A DNA stretch of 64,000 bases, taken from Arhodomonas sp051195215. Lineage in GTDB: Bacteria; Pseudomonadota; Gammaproteobacteria; Nitrococcales; Nitrococcaceae. Of this stretch, positions 44,025 to 53,187 are shown piece by piece (positions within the stretch are counted from its first letter, which is position 1; each line of letters begins with the position of its first letter). The notes below the pieces were generated by a model. That model worked only from the letters and a program-made list of their open reading frames with translations, searched no databases and was not told where the DNA came from. Where the stretch lies: contig NZ_JBNAZM010000018.1 in the NCBI RefSeq assembly GCF_051195215.1, positions 26,332 to 90,331 on the forward strand. Reading direction: 5' to 3'. The translations under genes and the position numbers were made by a program.

Positions 44025-44758
44025 CGCCGGGCGGCCTCGCGCATGAGGCGCTTCATCTCGGCGACCGCCTCCTCGAACCCCGTGAACAACGCCCGTGCGA
44101 CGATCGCATGGCCGATGTTGAGCTCGTTGAGCCCGGGCAGCGCCGCGACGGCCTCGACGTTGTGGTAGTGCAGGCCATGGCCGGCATTCACTGTCAGGCC
44201 AAGGCCCCGGGCATAGGCAACCGCCTCGGCCACCCGGCGCAAGGCCCGATCGGCGCTCTCGGGGTCTGGAGCGTCCGCATACTCGCCGGTGTGAATCTCC
44301 ACGGTGGGGGCTCCGGCCTCCGCCGCGGCCTGGAGCTGACCATGGTCGGCGTCCACGAACAGCGACACCTCCACGCCGGCCGCGGCGAGTCGCGTGCAGA
44401 CCTCCCGGGTTCTCGCCACCTGGCCGGCCACGTCCAGCCCGCCCTCGGTGGTGAGCTCTTCGCGGCGCTCCGGCACCAGGCAGCAGTGGCGCGGGCGAAC
44501 CGACTCGGCGATGCCGACCATCTCGTCGGTCATCGCCATTTCCAGATTCATGCGCGTCTGCAGCACCTCTGCGAGCATGCGAACGTCCCGGTCCTGAATG
44601 TGGCGGCGGTCCTCGCGCAGGTGCACCGTGATCCCGTCGGCGCCTGCCTGCTCGGCCAGCAGCGCCGCCTGGAGCGGATCGGGATAGCGCGTGCCCCGCG
44701 CCTGACGGATGCTGGCGACGTGGTCGATGTTCACGCCCAGCAGGATGTCACTCGCCAT
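44021..44758 (-). CDS. pdxJ: Pyridoxine 5'-phosphate synthase
   Basis: A 245-residue PdxJ, condensing 1-deoxyxylulose 5-phosphate with 3-amino-2-oxopropyl phosphate. Motifs: LGVNIDHVASIRQARGT, HLREDRRHIQDRD, VNAGHGLHYHNV and LNIGHAIVARALF. The start at 44758 (MASDILLGVN) is inside the end of recO by 11 bp, so the genes are coupled. Confidence 0.96.
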   Translation of the reverse strand: MASDILLGVNIDHVASIRQARGTRYPDPLQAALLAEQAGADGITVHLREDRRHIQDRDVRMLAEVLQTRMNLEMAMTDEMVGIAESVRPRHCCLVPERREELTTEGGLDVAGQVARTREVCTRLAAAGVEVSLFVDADHGQLQAAAEAGAPTVEIHTGEYADAPDPESADRALRRVAEAVAYARGLGLTVNAGHGLHYHNVEAVAALPGLNELNIGHAIVARALFTGFEEAVAEMKRLMREAARR

Positions 44759-45524
44759 TGACGTCTCCTGTGTCTGTGTCGTCCGGGCGATGCGCCGTTT
44801 CGGCGCCACCGCGCTGTTGCCGGCGGTAGAGCTCGCGGCTGCGCAGCGGCCGGTCGCCGATGTGCGGACGCAGCGCCGCGCGCATCAGATCCCGCGCCTC
44901 ACGACTGCCGGCCACCTCCGGATCGCCGTCGGCGATCCCCAGCAGCACTGCCCCGGAAACCGGCAGCGGCGCCCACTCGGCGGCGCCGAGGGGCCGGGGT
45001 CCAGCGTCCAGATCGTAGCGATACAGCCGCTCGCGCTCCAGGGGGTACCCGGCGATGTCATGGGTAAGCTGCAGACCGTAGCCGAGACTGGCGAGCAGAT
45101 CACGCTCGAACAGGCGCAGCAACGCCGCTTCCGCCCCCGCCTCCATGGTGAGGGCGGTGATGAGCCCGGTGTAGTGATCAAACAGCTCCGGGTGTGGATC
45201 CTCCCGGGCGAGCACGCGCATGAGCAGCTCGTTGGCGTAGAAGGCGCTGACCAGCCGCGTTCGCCGGGGCAGACGCGGCGGACCCGCGATCTCCGCCTGA
45301 TGCAGCGTACCCAGCTCGCCGCGGCCCCGCCAGGACAGGTTCAGCGGCTGGAACGGCTGCAGCACCCCCGGAAGGCTCGAGCGCTGGCGGCGTGCCCCAC
45401 GGGCGACCAGACCCACGCGGCCATGGTCACGGGTGAAGCATTCGATCAGCAGACTCGTATCACGAAACGCGCGTCGGTGGAGCAGATAGGCCGGCTCCAG
45501 CGAGCCGGCGCGAGCGTCGGTCAT
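44748..45524 (-). CDS. recO: DNA repair protein RecO
   Basis: A 258-residue RecO with the N-terminal OB fold (AYLLHRRAFRDTSLLIECF; GRVGLVARGARRQRSSLPG) and the helical domain carrying LFERDLLASLGYGLQL. The usual zinc cysteines of many RecO proteins are not evident, as in enterobacterial forms. It loads RecA with RecR in recombinational repair. The order recO-pdxJ-acpS is conserved. Confidence 0.93.
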   Translation of the reverse strand: MTDARAGSLEPAYLLHRRAFRDTSLLIECFTRDHGRVGLVARGARRQRSSLPGVLQPFQPLNLSWRGRGELGTLHQAEIAGPPRLPRRTRLVSAFYANELLMRVLAREDPHPELFDHYTGLITALTMEAGAEAALLRLFERDLLASLGYGLQLTHDIAGYPLERERLYRYDLDAGPRPLGAAEWAPLPVSGAVLLGIADGDPEVAGSREARDLMRAALRPHIGDRPLRSRELYRRQQRGGAETAHRPDDTDTGDVNGE

Positions 45525-45612
45525 GTGCTACCCATGGGCGATGGTACCCGTATCGTTCCCGGCGGAGCGCCGGCGGGTCATCCATCTTAGCGCCGGCAGG
45601 CGCCGGCGCGCA

Positions 45613-45837
45613 TCATCGCCGCCGGTGCCCTCGGCCGACCCGGCGGGTACCGGAATCCCGACCAGATGGCCGCGCTTGCGCTGTGTGAGCCGACCGGTCC
45701 TCCGGGGCGGAACCAGGCGCGGAAGCGTGGAACAGCACCGGGAGCGCCTGCTCGCTCCCGCCGTCCTCCTGAGCGATTGCCTGACGCAGCCGCAGGATCA
45801 GCTGTGTCGGCATCGAGCTCGCTCGCCGGGGCTTCAT
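45613..45837 (-). CDS. Doubtful short open frame between GNAT and recO genes
   Basis: A 74-codon frame starting 28 bp after the acetyltransferase stop (MKPRRASSMPTQLILRLRQA). The first 30 residues could form a helix; the rest is low-complexity Arg/Gly/Ser. I recognise no family. It may be a small gene, a gene remnant or chance. The 340-bp gap it occupies has nothing else apparent. Confidence 0.2.
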   Translation of the reverse strand: MKPRRASSMPTQLILRLRQAIAQEDGGSEQALPVLFHASAPGSAPEDRSAHTAQARPSGRDSGTRRVGRGHRRR

Positions 45838-45864
45838 CGGGGCACGCCGCGAGCCCCTTTCTGC

Positions 45865-46413
45865 TCAAGTGCCTCGGCATGGGTCTCTGCTCCCGGGTTC
45901 GCGCTGCGCGTCCGCCGCGGTGTCCGGATCCCGGCGCAGGAGCCAGTAGACGCCGGCGTCGCCCACCTCCCGGAATCCGAGCCGGCGGTACAGCCGCAAC
46001 GCGGGATTGTTCTTCTCGACGTGGACACTGACCGGCAGGCGATGGGTCGAGCCCTCCTCGATCAGCGCCGCTAGCAGTCCGCCCCCGATACCGGCGTTGC
46101 GGTACGCCGGCAGTAACGCGATGTCGACGATGCGTATCTCGTCGGCGCGCCGGTCCACGTACAGGCGTCCGGCAACGCCGCCATCGACCTCGATGACCTG
46201 GAAGCTCGCGTCGGGGAAATGGCCCCGGTAGTGGCGGTCCTGGGCTTCGAACTGCATGCGCAGGAACCGGTCCTTGTGCGACTCGCTCCAGGCAAGCAGC
46301 GCCAGCTCCTCGGTGCGGGTCGAGGCGTAGATCGCGAAGAGCGCTTCCCGGTCCTCCGCGCTCGTCGGCCTGAGCACCACACGTGCGCTCGCCTTTCCCT
46401 CGGTCCCTGTCAT
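45865..46413 (-). CDS. GNAT-family N-acetyltransferase
   Basis: A 182-residue acetyltransferase. The acetyl-CoA loop is seen in IALLPAYRNAGIGGGLLAAL, followed by VHVEKNNPALRLYRRLGF, the usual end of the fold. It is 83 bp downstream of era and separates era from recO, which are normally adjacent. The substrate is unknown. Confidence 0.88.
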   Translation of the reverse strand: MTGTEGKASARVVLRPTSAEDREALFAIYASTRTEELALLAWSESHKDRFLRMQFEAQDRHYRGHFPDASFQVIEVDGGVAGRLYVDRRADEIRIVDIALLPAYRNAGIGGGLLAALIEEGSTHRLPVSVHVEKNNPALRLYRRLGFREVGDAGVYWLLRRDPDTAADAQREPGSRDPCRGT

Positions 46414-46496
46414 GATCGACGTCCGCTCGTCGCCGCCTCTCGCCTGGCAATACGCTCGAGAAGGTCAGTCATGCAACGACATGCTGACTCAGGACA

Positions 46497-47402
46497 CTAG
46501 AATTCGCCGTAGCCGAGCGAACGCAGCGCGCGCTCGTCATCGGACCAGCCCTCGCGTACCTTGACCCACAGCTTGAGGTACACGCGGGCATCGAACAGAC
46601 GCTCCATCTCCTCACGCGCGGCGCGGCCGACATGCTTCAGCCGGCGCCCCCCTTCGCCGATCACGATCTTCTTCTGCCCGGCACGCTCCACCCACACCAC
46701 GGCGGCGATGCGCCGCAGGCGGCCTTCTTCCTCGAACGCCTCGATTTCCACGGTGGTCGCGTAAGGCAGCTCCTGGCCGAGCGCCGTCATGAGCTGCTCG
46801 CGGACGAGCTCGGCGGCCATGAATCGCTCGGAACGGTCGGTGACCTGGTCCTCGGGAAAGAGCGCGGGCCCTTCCGGCAGACGCGATGTGATCTCGCCCT
46901 CGAGGGCCTCCAGATTGGTACCGCGCCGCGCGGAGACCGGTACCACGGCCGCGAAGTCGTGGCGCGTCGTGAGGCGCTCGATGAGCGGCAACAGCCTGGA
47001 TTTCTCCTTGACCCGGTCCACTTTGTTCACCGCGAGGATAACAGGCGCCGAGCGCCCAGCCAGGCGTTTGAGCACCAGGTCGTCGTCCTCGGTCCAGCGC
47101 GTGGCATCCACCACGACGACGACCACGTCCACGTCCGCCAGCGCCTGCGAGGCTGCCTCGTTGAGGTAGCGGTTCATGGCGGTGCCGGCGGCCCGGTGCA
47201 GTCCCGGGGTATCCACGTAGACGATCTGGGCACCATCGCGGTGGTGAACACCGATGATGCGGTGGCGGGTCGTCTGCGGCTTGCGCGTGACGATGCTCAC
47301 CTTCTGCCCGAGCAGTGCGTTGAGCAGCGTGGACTTGCCGGCGTTGGGCCGGCCCACGAGCGCTACGAAGCCACTGCGCATCTCGCCGCTGATTTCGTTC
47401 AT
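46497..47402 (-). CDS. era: GTPase Era
   Basis: A 301-residue Era, the GTPase of 16S rRNA maturation. G-motifs: GRPNAGKST (G1), DTPG (G3), NKVD (G4). The C-terminal KH domain includes KIVIGEGGRRLKHVGRAAR. The start at 47402 overlaps the rnc stop by ATGA, as is typical of rnc-era. Confidence 0.97.
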   Translation of the reverse strand: MNEISGEMRSGFVALVGRPNAGKSTLLNALLGQKVSIVTRKPQTTRHRIIGVHHRDGAQIVYVDTPGLHRAAGTAMNRYLNEAASQALADVDVVVVVVDATRWTEDDDLVLKRLAGRSAPVILAVNKVDRVKEKSRLLPLIERLTTRHDFAAVVPVSARRGTNLEALEGEITSRLPEGPALFPEDQVTDRSERFMAAELVREQLMTALGQELPYATTVEIEAFEEEGRLRRIAAVVWVERAGQKKIVIGEGGRRLKHVGRAAREEMERLFDARVYLKLWVKVREGWSDDERALRSLGYGEF

Positions 47403-48088
47403 CGGTCGTCCTTTCGCTGCTGCGCTTCGAGGTGCGCAAGCATGTTCTCGGCGGCCTGCTGCTCGGCGTTGCGGCGGCTGCCGGCGACGCCTTCGCTCAC
47501 CGCCTCGAGCTCGCCGACGCGGCACTCCACCCGGAATGTCTGGTCGTGGGCACGGCCGCGCACGTCGAGGACACGGTACTCCGGCAGTGATAGCCGGCGG
47601 GATTGCAGGTGCTCCTGCAGCCGGGTCTTCGGGTCCTTGAGCTGGCGCGGACTCGGTAAATGCGCCAGTCGATCGCTGTAGAGCGCGCTGATCACCTCGC
47701 GGCAGGCCGCGAAGCCGCCGTCCAGGTACACCGCGCCGAAAACCGCTTCGAGGGCATCGGCGAGAATCGATTCCCGCCGGTGTCCGCCGGTCTTGAGCTC
47801 GCCGCCGCCAAGGCGCACGTGCTCGCCGAGCCCCAGGGTCTTCGCCAGACGCGCCAGCGATTCCTTGTTGACCAGGCTCGCGCGCAGGCGGCTGAGCTCC
47901 CCTTCACGCGCCTCGATACGTCGGTGGAAGACTTCGTCGGCGATGACGAAGTTGAGCACGCTGTCGCCGAGAAATTCCAGACGCTCGTTATTGGGGCCGG
48001 TCGCGCTGCGATGAGTCAGTGCCCGCGTGAGCAGCTCCTCCTGCGCGAATCGATACCCGAGATTGCACTGCAGTTCGTCGGGGTCCAC
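47399..48088 (-). CDS. rnc: Ribonuclease III
   Basis: A 229-residue RNase III. The signature is NNERLEFLGDSVLNFVIAD, the second acidic site lies in ADALEAVFGAVYLDGGF, and a double-stranded RNA-binding domain occupies the C-terminus. The start is a GTG at 48088 (reading VDPDELQCNLGYRF), 1 nt after the preceding gene's stop. A frame extended to 48133 overlaps that gene and was rejected. Confidence 0.95.
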   Translation of the reverse strand: MDPDELQCNLGYRFAQEELLTRALTHRSATGPNNERLEFLGDSVLNFVIADEVFHRRIEAREGELSRLRASLVNKESLARLAKTLGLGEHVRLGGGELKTGGHRRESILADALEAVFGAVYLDGGFAACREVISALYSDRLAHLPSPRQLKDPKTRLQEHLQSRRLSLPEYRVLDVRGRAHDQTFRVECRVGELEAVSEGVAGSRRNAEQQAAENMLAHLEAQQRKDDR

Positions 48089-48089
48089 G

Positions 48090-48464
48090 TCAGTTCCGCA
48101 ATACCGCCGTCTTGTGGAAACGGGCCACCACATCCAGGTTGGCGATCAGCGGGCTACGGGTCTCGTACTCCACGCTGATCTGCGTGCCACCGGGCACCTC
48201 GGTGAACTCCAGATCCGAGGCATCGACACTGTCGACGTCATTGATGGACAGCCGCCGGGCGAACGTCTCGCGTACGGAGCGCCGGTCGTCGGCGCTGAAG
48301 CGTGCCTCGGAGCTCAGATTGCTGAGGATACTCCCCACGTAATAGGACTCCATGTACAGCGGTACCAGACGCATGGCGATGAGCGCGGCGAAAGCCAGCA
48401 ACACCAGCACCATCACCAGGCCCGCGAATGTCATACCACGTTGTTTCCGCCTCGTTCCCTGCAC
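48090..48464 (-). CDS. DUF4845 small membrane protein
   Basis: A 124-residue protein with one N-terminal membrane segment (GMTFAGLVMVLVLLAFAALIAM) preceded by a basic stretch (GTRRKQRG), then a periplasmic domain (VPLYMESYYVGSILSNL). Genes of this family commonly lie between lepB and rnc in gammaproteobacteria. The N-terminus resembles a pilin-like leader, but no role is established. The start was set at GTG 48464 because GGGGGAA precedes it; an ATG at 48509 overlaps lepB. Confidence 0.82.
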   Translation of the reverse strand: MQGTRRKQRGMTFAGLVMVLVLLAFAALIAMRLVPLYMESYYVGSILSNLSSEARFSADDRRSVRETFARRLSINDVDSVDASDLEFTEVPGGTQISVEYETRSPLIANLDVVARFHKTAVLRN

Positions 48465-48489
48465 GGTCAATTCCCCCGGTTCCCTGTAT

Positions 48490-49236
48490 TCACTCAATGG
48501 TATCGCCAATCCGGCTCCAGTGTAGGCCGCCTTCTTTCATATCCCAGCTCATCCAGATCAGAAAAGCCTGCCCCACCAGATTCTCCTCCGGAACGAAGCC
48601 CCACACGCGGCTGTCGGAGCTGCGATCGCGGTTGTCGCCCATCATGAAGTACGAGTCCTCGGGCACACGGAGTCTCTTCCGCCGGCCCGGCGCGCGTTCG
48701 TGAACGAGCAACTGGTGCTCGACCTCGCCGATGGCCTCCCGCCGCAACGACACCAACGGGTTCCCCTGGTATTCGCCGAGCGCGGCCTGCTCCATGAGCT
48801 CGCCGTTGATGTAAAGGCGTTTGTCCCGGTAGACGATCTCGTCCCCCGGAAGGCCGACGACCCGCTTGATGTAGTCCTGGGAAGGATCCTTCGGATAGCG
48901 GAACACGACCACGTCACCGCGTTCGGGCTCGCCGATGGAGATCACCTTGTTGTGCGCCACGGGCAGGCGGATGCCGTAGGCGAACTTGTTGACCAGGATG
49001 AAATCCCCCGGCAGGAGGGTCGGGATCATGGAGCCGGAGGGAATGCGGAACGGCTCGACGATGAACGAGCGGATGACCAGCACCGCGAGTATGACCGGAA
49101 ACAGTGATCGCGGGAGGTCGATGTACCACGGATCCTTCTCGTCTTTCGCCCGCCGCCGGCGCCAGAGCCTGTCCCAGAACCAGATCACCCCGCTGAACAG
49201 GGTGAAGATCACCAGCAATGTCTCGAAATCCAGCAT
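48490..49236 (-). CDS. lepB: Signal peptidase I
   Basis: A 248-residue LepB with two N-terminal membrane segments (TLLVIFTLFSGVIWFW; SLFPVILAVLVIRSFIV). The catalytic Ser lies in RIPSGSMIPTLLPGD and the Lys in DYIKRVVGLPGD; box E is FMMGDNRDRSSDSR. It cleaves signal peptides on the periplasmic face. The start at 49236 follows lepA by 22 bp. Confidence 0.96.
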   Translation of the reverse strand: MLDFETLLVIFTLFSGVIWFWDRLWRRRRAKDEKDPWYIDLPRSLFPVILAVLVIRSFIVEPFRIPSGSMIPTLLPGDFILVNKFAYGIRLPVAHNKVISIGEPERGDVVVFRYPKDPSQDYIKRVVGLPGDEIVYRDKRLYINGELMEQAALGEYQGNPLVSLRREAIGEVEHQLLVHERAPGRRKRLRVPEDSYFMMGDNRDRSSDSRVWGFVPEENLVGQAFLIWMSWDMKEGGLHWSRIGDTIE

Positions 49237-49258
49237 TTGCCTCGCCCGTGGTGCCCGT

Positions 49259-51070
49259 CTACTTGTTTTGATCCACCTGCAGGACGGCGAGGAAGGCATC
49301 CTGGGGAATCTCGACCTTGCCCACCTGCTTCATGCGTTTCTTGCCCTGTTTCTGCTTCTCGAGCAGTTTCTTCTTGCGCGTGATATCGCCGCCGTAGCAC
49401 TTGGCCGTGACGTTCTTGCGCATCGCCTTGACCGTCGAGCGCGCGATGACCTTCGAGCCCACGGCTGCCTGGATCGCCACCTCGAACATCTGCCGCGGGA
49501 TGATTTCCTTGAGACGTTCGGTGAGCTCGCGACCACGGCTCTGAGCGTGATCGCGGTGGACGATGGTCGACAGCGCGTCCACGCGGTCACCATTGACCAG
49601 CACGTCGAGCTTGACGAGTGAAGCGGCCTCGAAGCGACGGAACTCGTAATCGAAGGAAGCATAGCCGCGGCTCGCGGACTTCAGCCGATCGAAGAAATCG
49701 AGCACCACCTCGGCCATGGGCATCTCGTATTCCAGCGAGATCTGGTTGCCCACGTACTGCATGTCCTTCTGCGTGCCGCGTTTCTCCTCGCAGAGCTTGA
49801 TCACCGCCCCGACGTGCTCCTGCGGCACGAGAATACTGGCATGGATGATCGGCTCGCGGATCTCCTCGATGTCCCCCGGCCCCGGTAGCTGAGAGGGATT
49901 GTGAACATGGATCACCTCGCCCTCGGTGGTCACCACCTCGTGCACCACGGTGGGCGCGGTCGTGATCAGCTCCAGCCCGTACTCGCGCTCCAACCGCTCC
50001 TGGATGATCTCCATGTGGAGCATGCCCAGGAAGCCGCAGCGGAAACCGAATCCGAGCGCCTGTGACGTCTCCGGCTCGTAGGCGAGCGAGGCGTCGTTGA
50101 GGCGCAGCTTGCCGAGCGCGTCGCGGAAGGTTTCGTAATCGTCGGCATTGACCGGAAAGACACCGGCGAACACCCGCGGCTGGACGACCTTGAACCCGGG
50201 GACCGGCGACTCCGTGGGCTTGTTGGCATGGGTGAGCGTGTCACCCACCGGGGCGCCGTCGATATCCTTGATACCCGCGACGACGAAGCCCACCCGTCCG
50301 GAGGTGAGCGAGCTCCAGGGCGTGCGCTTTGGCGTGAAGATGCCGAGATCGTCCACCTGGAACTCCCGGCCGGTGGACATCACGCGGATCTTGTCGCCCT
50401 TCTTGAGCTCGCCGTCGAACACGCGCACCAGGCAAACGACGCCCAGGTAATTGTCGAACCAGGAATCGATAATGAGCGCCTTCAGCGAGCCGTCCGGGTC
50501 GCCCTTGGGGGCGGGAATGCGCTGCACCAGCGCTTCGAGCAGATCGTCCACGCCCGCACCGGTCTTCGCCGAGATGTTGAGCACCTCGGTCCCGTCGAGG
50601 CCGATGATCTCTTCGATCTGGTGGATCACGCGCTCCGGCTCTGCCGATGGCAGGTCGATCTTGTTGAGCACCGGCAGCACTTCCAGGCCCTGGTCCACCG
50701 CCGTGTAGCAGTTGGCCACGCTCTGCGCCTCGACACCCTGGGAAGCATCGACCAGCAGCAGCGCCCCCTCGCAGGCGTAAAGCGACCGGCTCACCTCGTA
50801 GGAGAAGTCTACGTGGCCGGGGGTATCGATGAAGTTCAGCTGGTACGTTCTGCCGTCGCGAGCCTTGTACTCCAGCGACACACTCTGCGCCTTGATCGTG
50901 ATACCCCGCTCGCGCTCCAGGTCCATGGAGTCCAGGACCTGGTCGGCCATCTCGCGGTTGCTGAGCGAGCCCGACATTTCGATCAGGCGGTCGGCGAGTG
51001 TCGACTTGCCATGATCGATGTGCGCGATGATGGAGAAATTCCGAATGTGATCCATCGACTGGGATGCCAT
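49259..51070 (-). CDS. lepA: Elongation factor 4 (LepA)
   Basis: A 603-residue translational GTPase. G1 is AHIDHGKSTLADRL, G3 DTPGHVDFSYEV and G4 NKIDLP; the C-terminal domain ends with the LepA-specific basic tail (KKKLLEKQKQGKKRMKQVG). The start at 51070 (MASQSMDHIRNFSIIAHID) fits family length. The 243 bp upstream, before degP, contain no gene and probably hold the lepA promoter. Confidence 0.98.
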   Translation of the reverse strand: MASQSMDHIRNFSIIAHIDHGKSTLADRLIEMSGSLSNREMADQVLDSMDLERERGITIKAQSVSLEYKARDGRTYQLNFIDTPGHVDFSYEVSRSLYACEGALLLVDASQGVEAQSVANCYTAVDQGLEVLPVLNKIDLPSAEPERVIHQIEEIIGLDGTEVLNISAKTGAGVDDLLEALVQRIPAPKGDPDGSLKALIIDSWFDNYLGVVCLVRVFDGELKKGDKIRVMSTGREFQVDDLGIFTPKRTPWSSLTSGRVGFVVAGIKDIDGAPVGDTLTHANKPTESPVPGFKVVQPRVFAGVFPVNADDYETFRDALGKLRLNDASLAYEPETSQALGFGFRCGFLGMLHMEIIQERLEREYGLELITTAPTVVHEVVTTEGEVIHVHNPSQLPGPGDIEEIREPIIHASILVPQEHVGAVIKLCEEKRGTQKDMQYVGNQISLEYEMPMAEVVLDFFDRLKSASRGYASFDYEFRRFEAASLVKLDVLVNGDRVDALSTIVHRDHAQSRGRELTERLKEIIPRQMFEVAIQAAVGSKVIARSTVKAMRKNVTAKCYGGDITRKKKLLEKQKQGKKRMKQVGKVEIPQDAFLAVLQVDQNK

Positions 51071-51313
51071 AGAGACTCCGGTTGCGGACGCACGGGCCAT
51101 ACCAGACCGAAACGCCGCGCCGGGGCTGCCTATGCGGCAGGCCCCGGCGCCTGTTGAAACTTCCGGGAGCGGGCGAACCACGATCGTCGGTTCGAAAGCC
51201 GGCTACTCGTCTTCCCGGAGCGACTGCCTCGTGCCGGCACGCTGGCGCTGACCGACACGAGCAGTGCCGGCGAAAAGATGAGTAAGATACGGCTTTCCCG
51301 GGCGCGTCTCAAA

Positions 51314-52738
51314 TCAAGGGATGCGAAGCGCGAGAAAGCGTGGCCCGTCACCGCGGCGAACGAGCACCGGCACACTGCGCCCGCCGTCGAGCTCCGCGAC
51401 AATTCGGCGCAGATCGGCGACACCGGTCACGGGCTTGCGGTCCAGGCGGCTGATCACGTCTCCCGGCTTGACGCCGGCATCGCGCGCCGGCCCCGGTTCA
51501 ACCTCGGTCACGACGACGCCGGCGATCTCGTCGCCAAGCTCCAGCGCCTCGCGAGCCGCCTCATCCAGCGGCTCGGCGGCAAGGCCGAGTTTCTCGATCC
51601 GACCGTCGGGGGCAGCGAGGGTCCGGGGCTCTTCGGGCAACTCGCCGATCCGGATCTCGAGGGTTTCGCGCTCGCCGTCGCGAATCACCTCGACGGGCAC
51701 GGTCTCACCCACGCCGGTTCGGCCCACCATGGGCGGAAGCGCGCCGGATGTGGGGACCTCGCGACCGTTGAAGCGAACGATGACGTCACCGACCCGAAGG
51801 CCGGCATCCGCTGCCGGGCTGTCGTCGATCACCTGCGCGACCAGCGCGCCCTGGGGATGGGACATGCCGAAGGATGCCGCCAGCTCGCGGGTGACGTCCT
51901 GAATGAGCACGCCGAGCCAGCCCCGGGAGACACTGCCCCCGCTCTTGAGCTGGTCGGCGACGTTCATGGCGAGCTCCACGGGAATGGCGAAGGACACGCC
52001 CATGAAGCCGCCGGTGCGGCTGTAGATGTGGGAGTTGATCCCCACCACCTCGCCATCGAGATTGAACAGCGGCCCACCGGAGTTGCCCGGGTTGATGGCC
52101 ACGTCCGTCTGGATGAAGGGCACGTAATTCTCCCTCGGCAGGCTGCGCCCGGTGGCGGAGACGATGCCGGCGGTCACGGAGTGCTCGAAGCCGAAGGGCG
52201 AGCCGATGGCGAGCACCCACTCGCCCACTTCGAGCTCGGAGGAGCTTCCGATCGCCGCCACCGGCAGCGACTCGGCGTCGATATCCAGCAACGCCAGGTC
52301 GCTGCGCCGGTCCACTCCGACCAGCTCGGCGGTGAACTCCCTGCGGTCGCTCAGACGCACGATGATCTCGGAGGCGTTGCTGACGACATGGTGATTCGTG
52401 AGGATGTAGCCGTCGTCGGAAATGATGAACCCGGAACCCAGCGACTCATTGGGGATCGACGGCCAGCGCGGCCCGTCGTCTTCCTCGCCGAGGAAACGGT
52501 CGAAGAAATCGCGGAACGGGTGGTCCTCCGGCAGTTTCGGCATTCCCTGGCGACCGCCGCCGGATTCTTCCGTGCGCGGCGCGCGGGTGGTGCTGATGTT
52601 GACGACCGCGGGGCTATTCGCTTTCACCAGCTCCGTGAAGTCAGGCAGGTTTGCCCCGGCAACGGCTGCCAGCGCCCACGCCGGCCAGCATGCGAGCAGG
52701 AGCCAGGCACAGGTGGCCGCACGGATTCGCCCTCGCAT
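51314..52738 (-). CDS. mucD: DegP/HtrA-family periplasmic serine protease with two PDZ domains (MucD-like)
   Basis: A 474-residue protease. Signal peptide about residues 1-25; catalytic triad H117 (TNHHVV), D147 (RRSDLAL) and S220 (NPGNSGGPL). PDZ1 begins near SRGWLGVLIQDVTRELAASF and PDZ2 near EIAGVVVTEVEPGPARDAG. Its place at the end of the rpoE-rseA-rseB-rseC operon matches MucD of Pseudomonas, where it degrades misfolded envelope proteins and restrains the sigma factor. The start overlaps the rseC stop as TAATG. Confidence 0.94.
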   Translation of the reverse strand: MRGRIRAATCAWLLLACWPAWALAAVAGANLPDFTELVKANSPAVVNISTTRAPRTEESGGGRQGMPKLPEDHPFRDFFDRFLGEEDDGPRWPSIPNESLGSGFIISDDGYILTNHHVVSNASEIIVRLSDRREFTAELVGVDRRSDLALLDIDAESLPVAAIGSSSELEVGEWVLAIGSPFGFEHSVTAGIVSATGRSLPRENYVPFIQTDVAINPGNSGGPLFNLDGEVVGINSHIYSRTGGFMGVSFAIPVELAMNVADQLKSGGSVSRGWLGVLIQDVTRELAASFGMSHPQGALVAQVIDDSPAADAGLRVGDVIVRFNGREVPTSGALPPMVGRTGVGETVPVEVIRDGERETLEIRIGELPEEPRTLAAPDGRIEKLGLAAEPLDEAAREALELGDEIAGVVVTEVEPGPARDAGVKPGDVISRLDRKPVTGVADLRRIVAELDGGRSVPVLVRRGDGPRFLALRIP

Positions 52739-53187
52739 TACCCTCTCTCCTCGGTTGGCGCAAGCACTTCGAGTACGTGGACGGTGGGCGCGCGCGCCGG
52801 CAACCGCCCGATGACCACCCACCAGGCGACGAGCGCCAACAGGCCGCCCGGCACCGCTCCGGCATCCGGCGGACCGCCAAGCCGGTCGGCCAGGATATGC
52901 CCGACCATCGCGCCCGTCAGCAGCCACAATAGTGGCAGCAGATACACGACCATCGAGCCCGTGAGCAACAGTCGTTCCCGAATGCCGAGCACGACGGCAT
53001 CCCCGACCCGGGCCGGCACATCGCAGGCGATACGAAGCGGGCGGCGTCCGCGGGCGAGAAAGCTGCTCAGCGCTCCGGTGCCGCAGCCGCTGCGCACGGC
53101 ACAGCCGTCACAGGTCGCCGTCGGTGTGGTCTGAACCCAGAGCACGCCGGGTTCCACCGCCACGACCTCGCCGCGCTCGGTGATCAC
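52738..53187 (-). CDS. rseC: RseC/MucC family membrane protein
   Basis: A 149-residue protein with N-terminal cysteines (CDGCAVRSGCGTGAL), reminiscent of a redox-active or Fe-S site, and two membrane helices (LTGSMVVYLLPLLWLLTGAM; GGLLALVAWWVVIG). RseC modulates sigma-E signalling and relates to the SoxR-reducing system. The start overlaps the rseB stop by ATGA. Confidence 0.92.
   Translation of the reverse strand: MITERGEVVAVEPGVLWVQTTPTATCDGCAVRSGCGTGALSSFLARGRRPLRIACDVPARVGDAVVLGIRERLLLTGSMVVYLLPLLWLLTGAMVGHILADRLGGPPDAGAVPGGLLALVAWWVVIGRLPARAPTVHVLEVLAPTEERG

Noticed and set aside
45587..46450. A 287-codon minus-strand frame overlapping the GNAT gene
   Set aside because: It is Arg/Gly/Pro-rich and in a different frame from the clear acetyltransferase.
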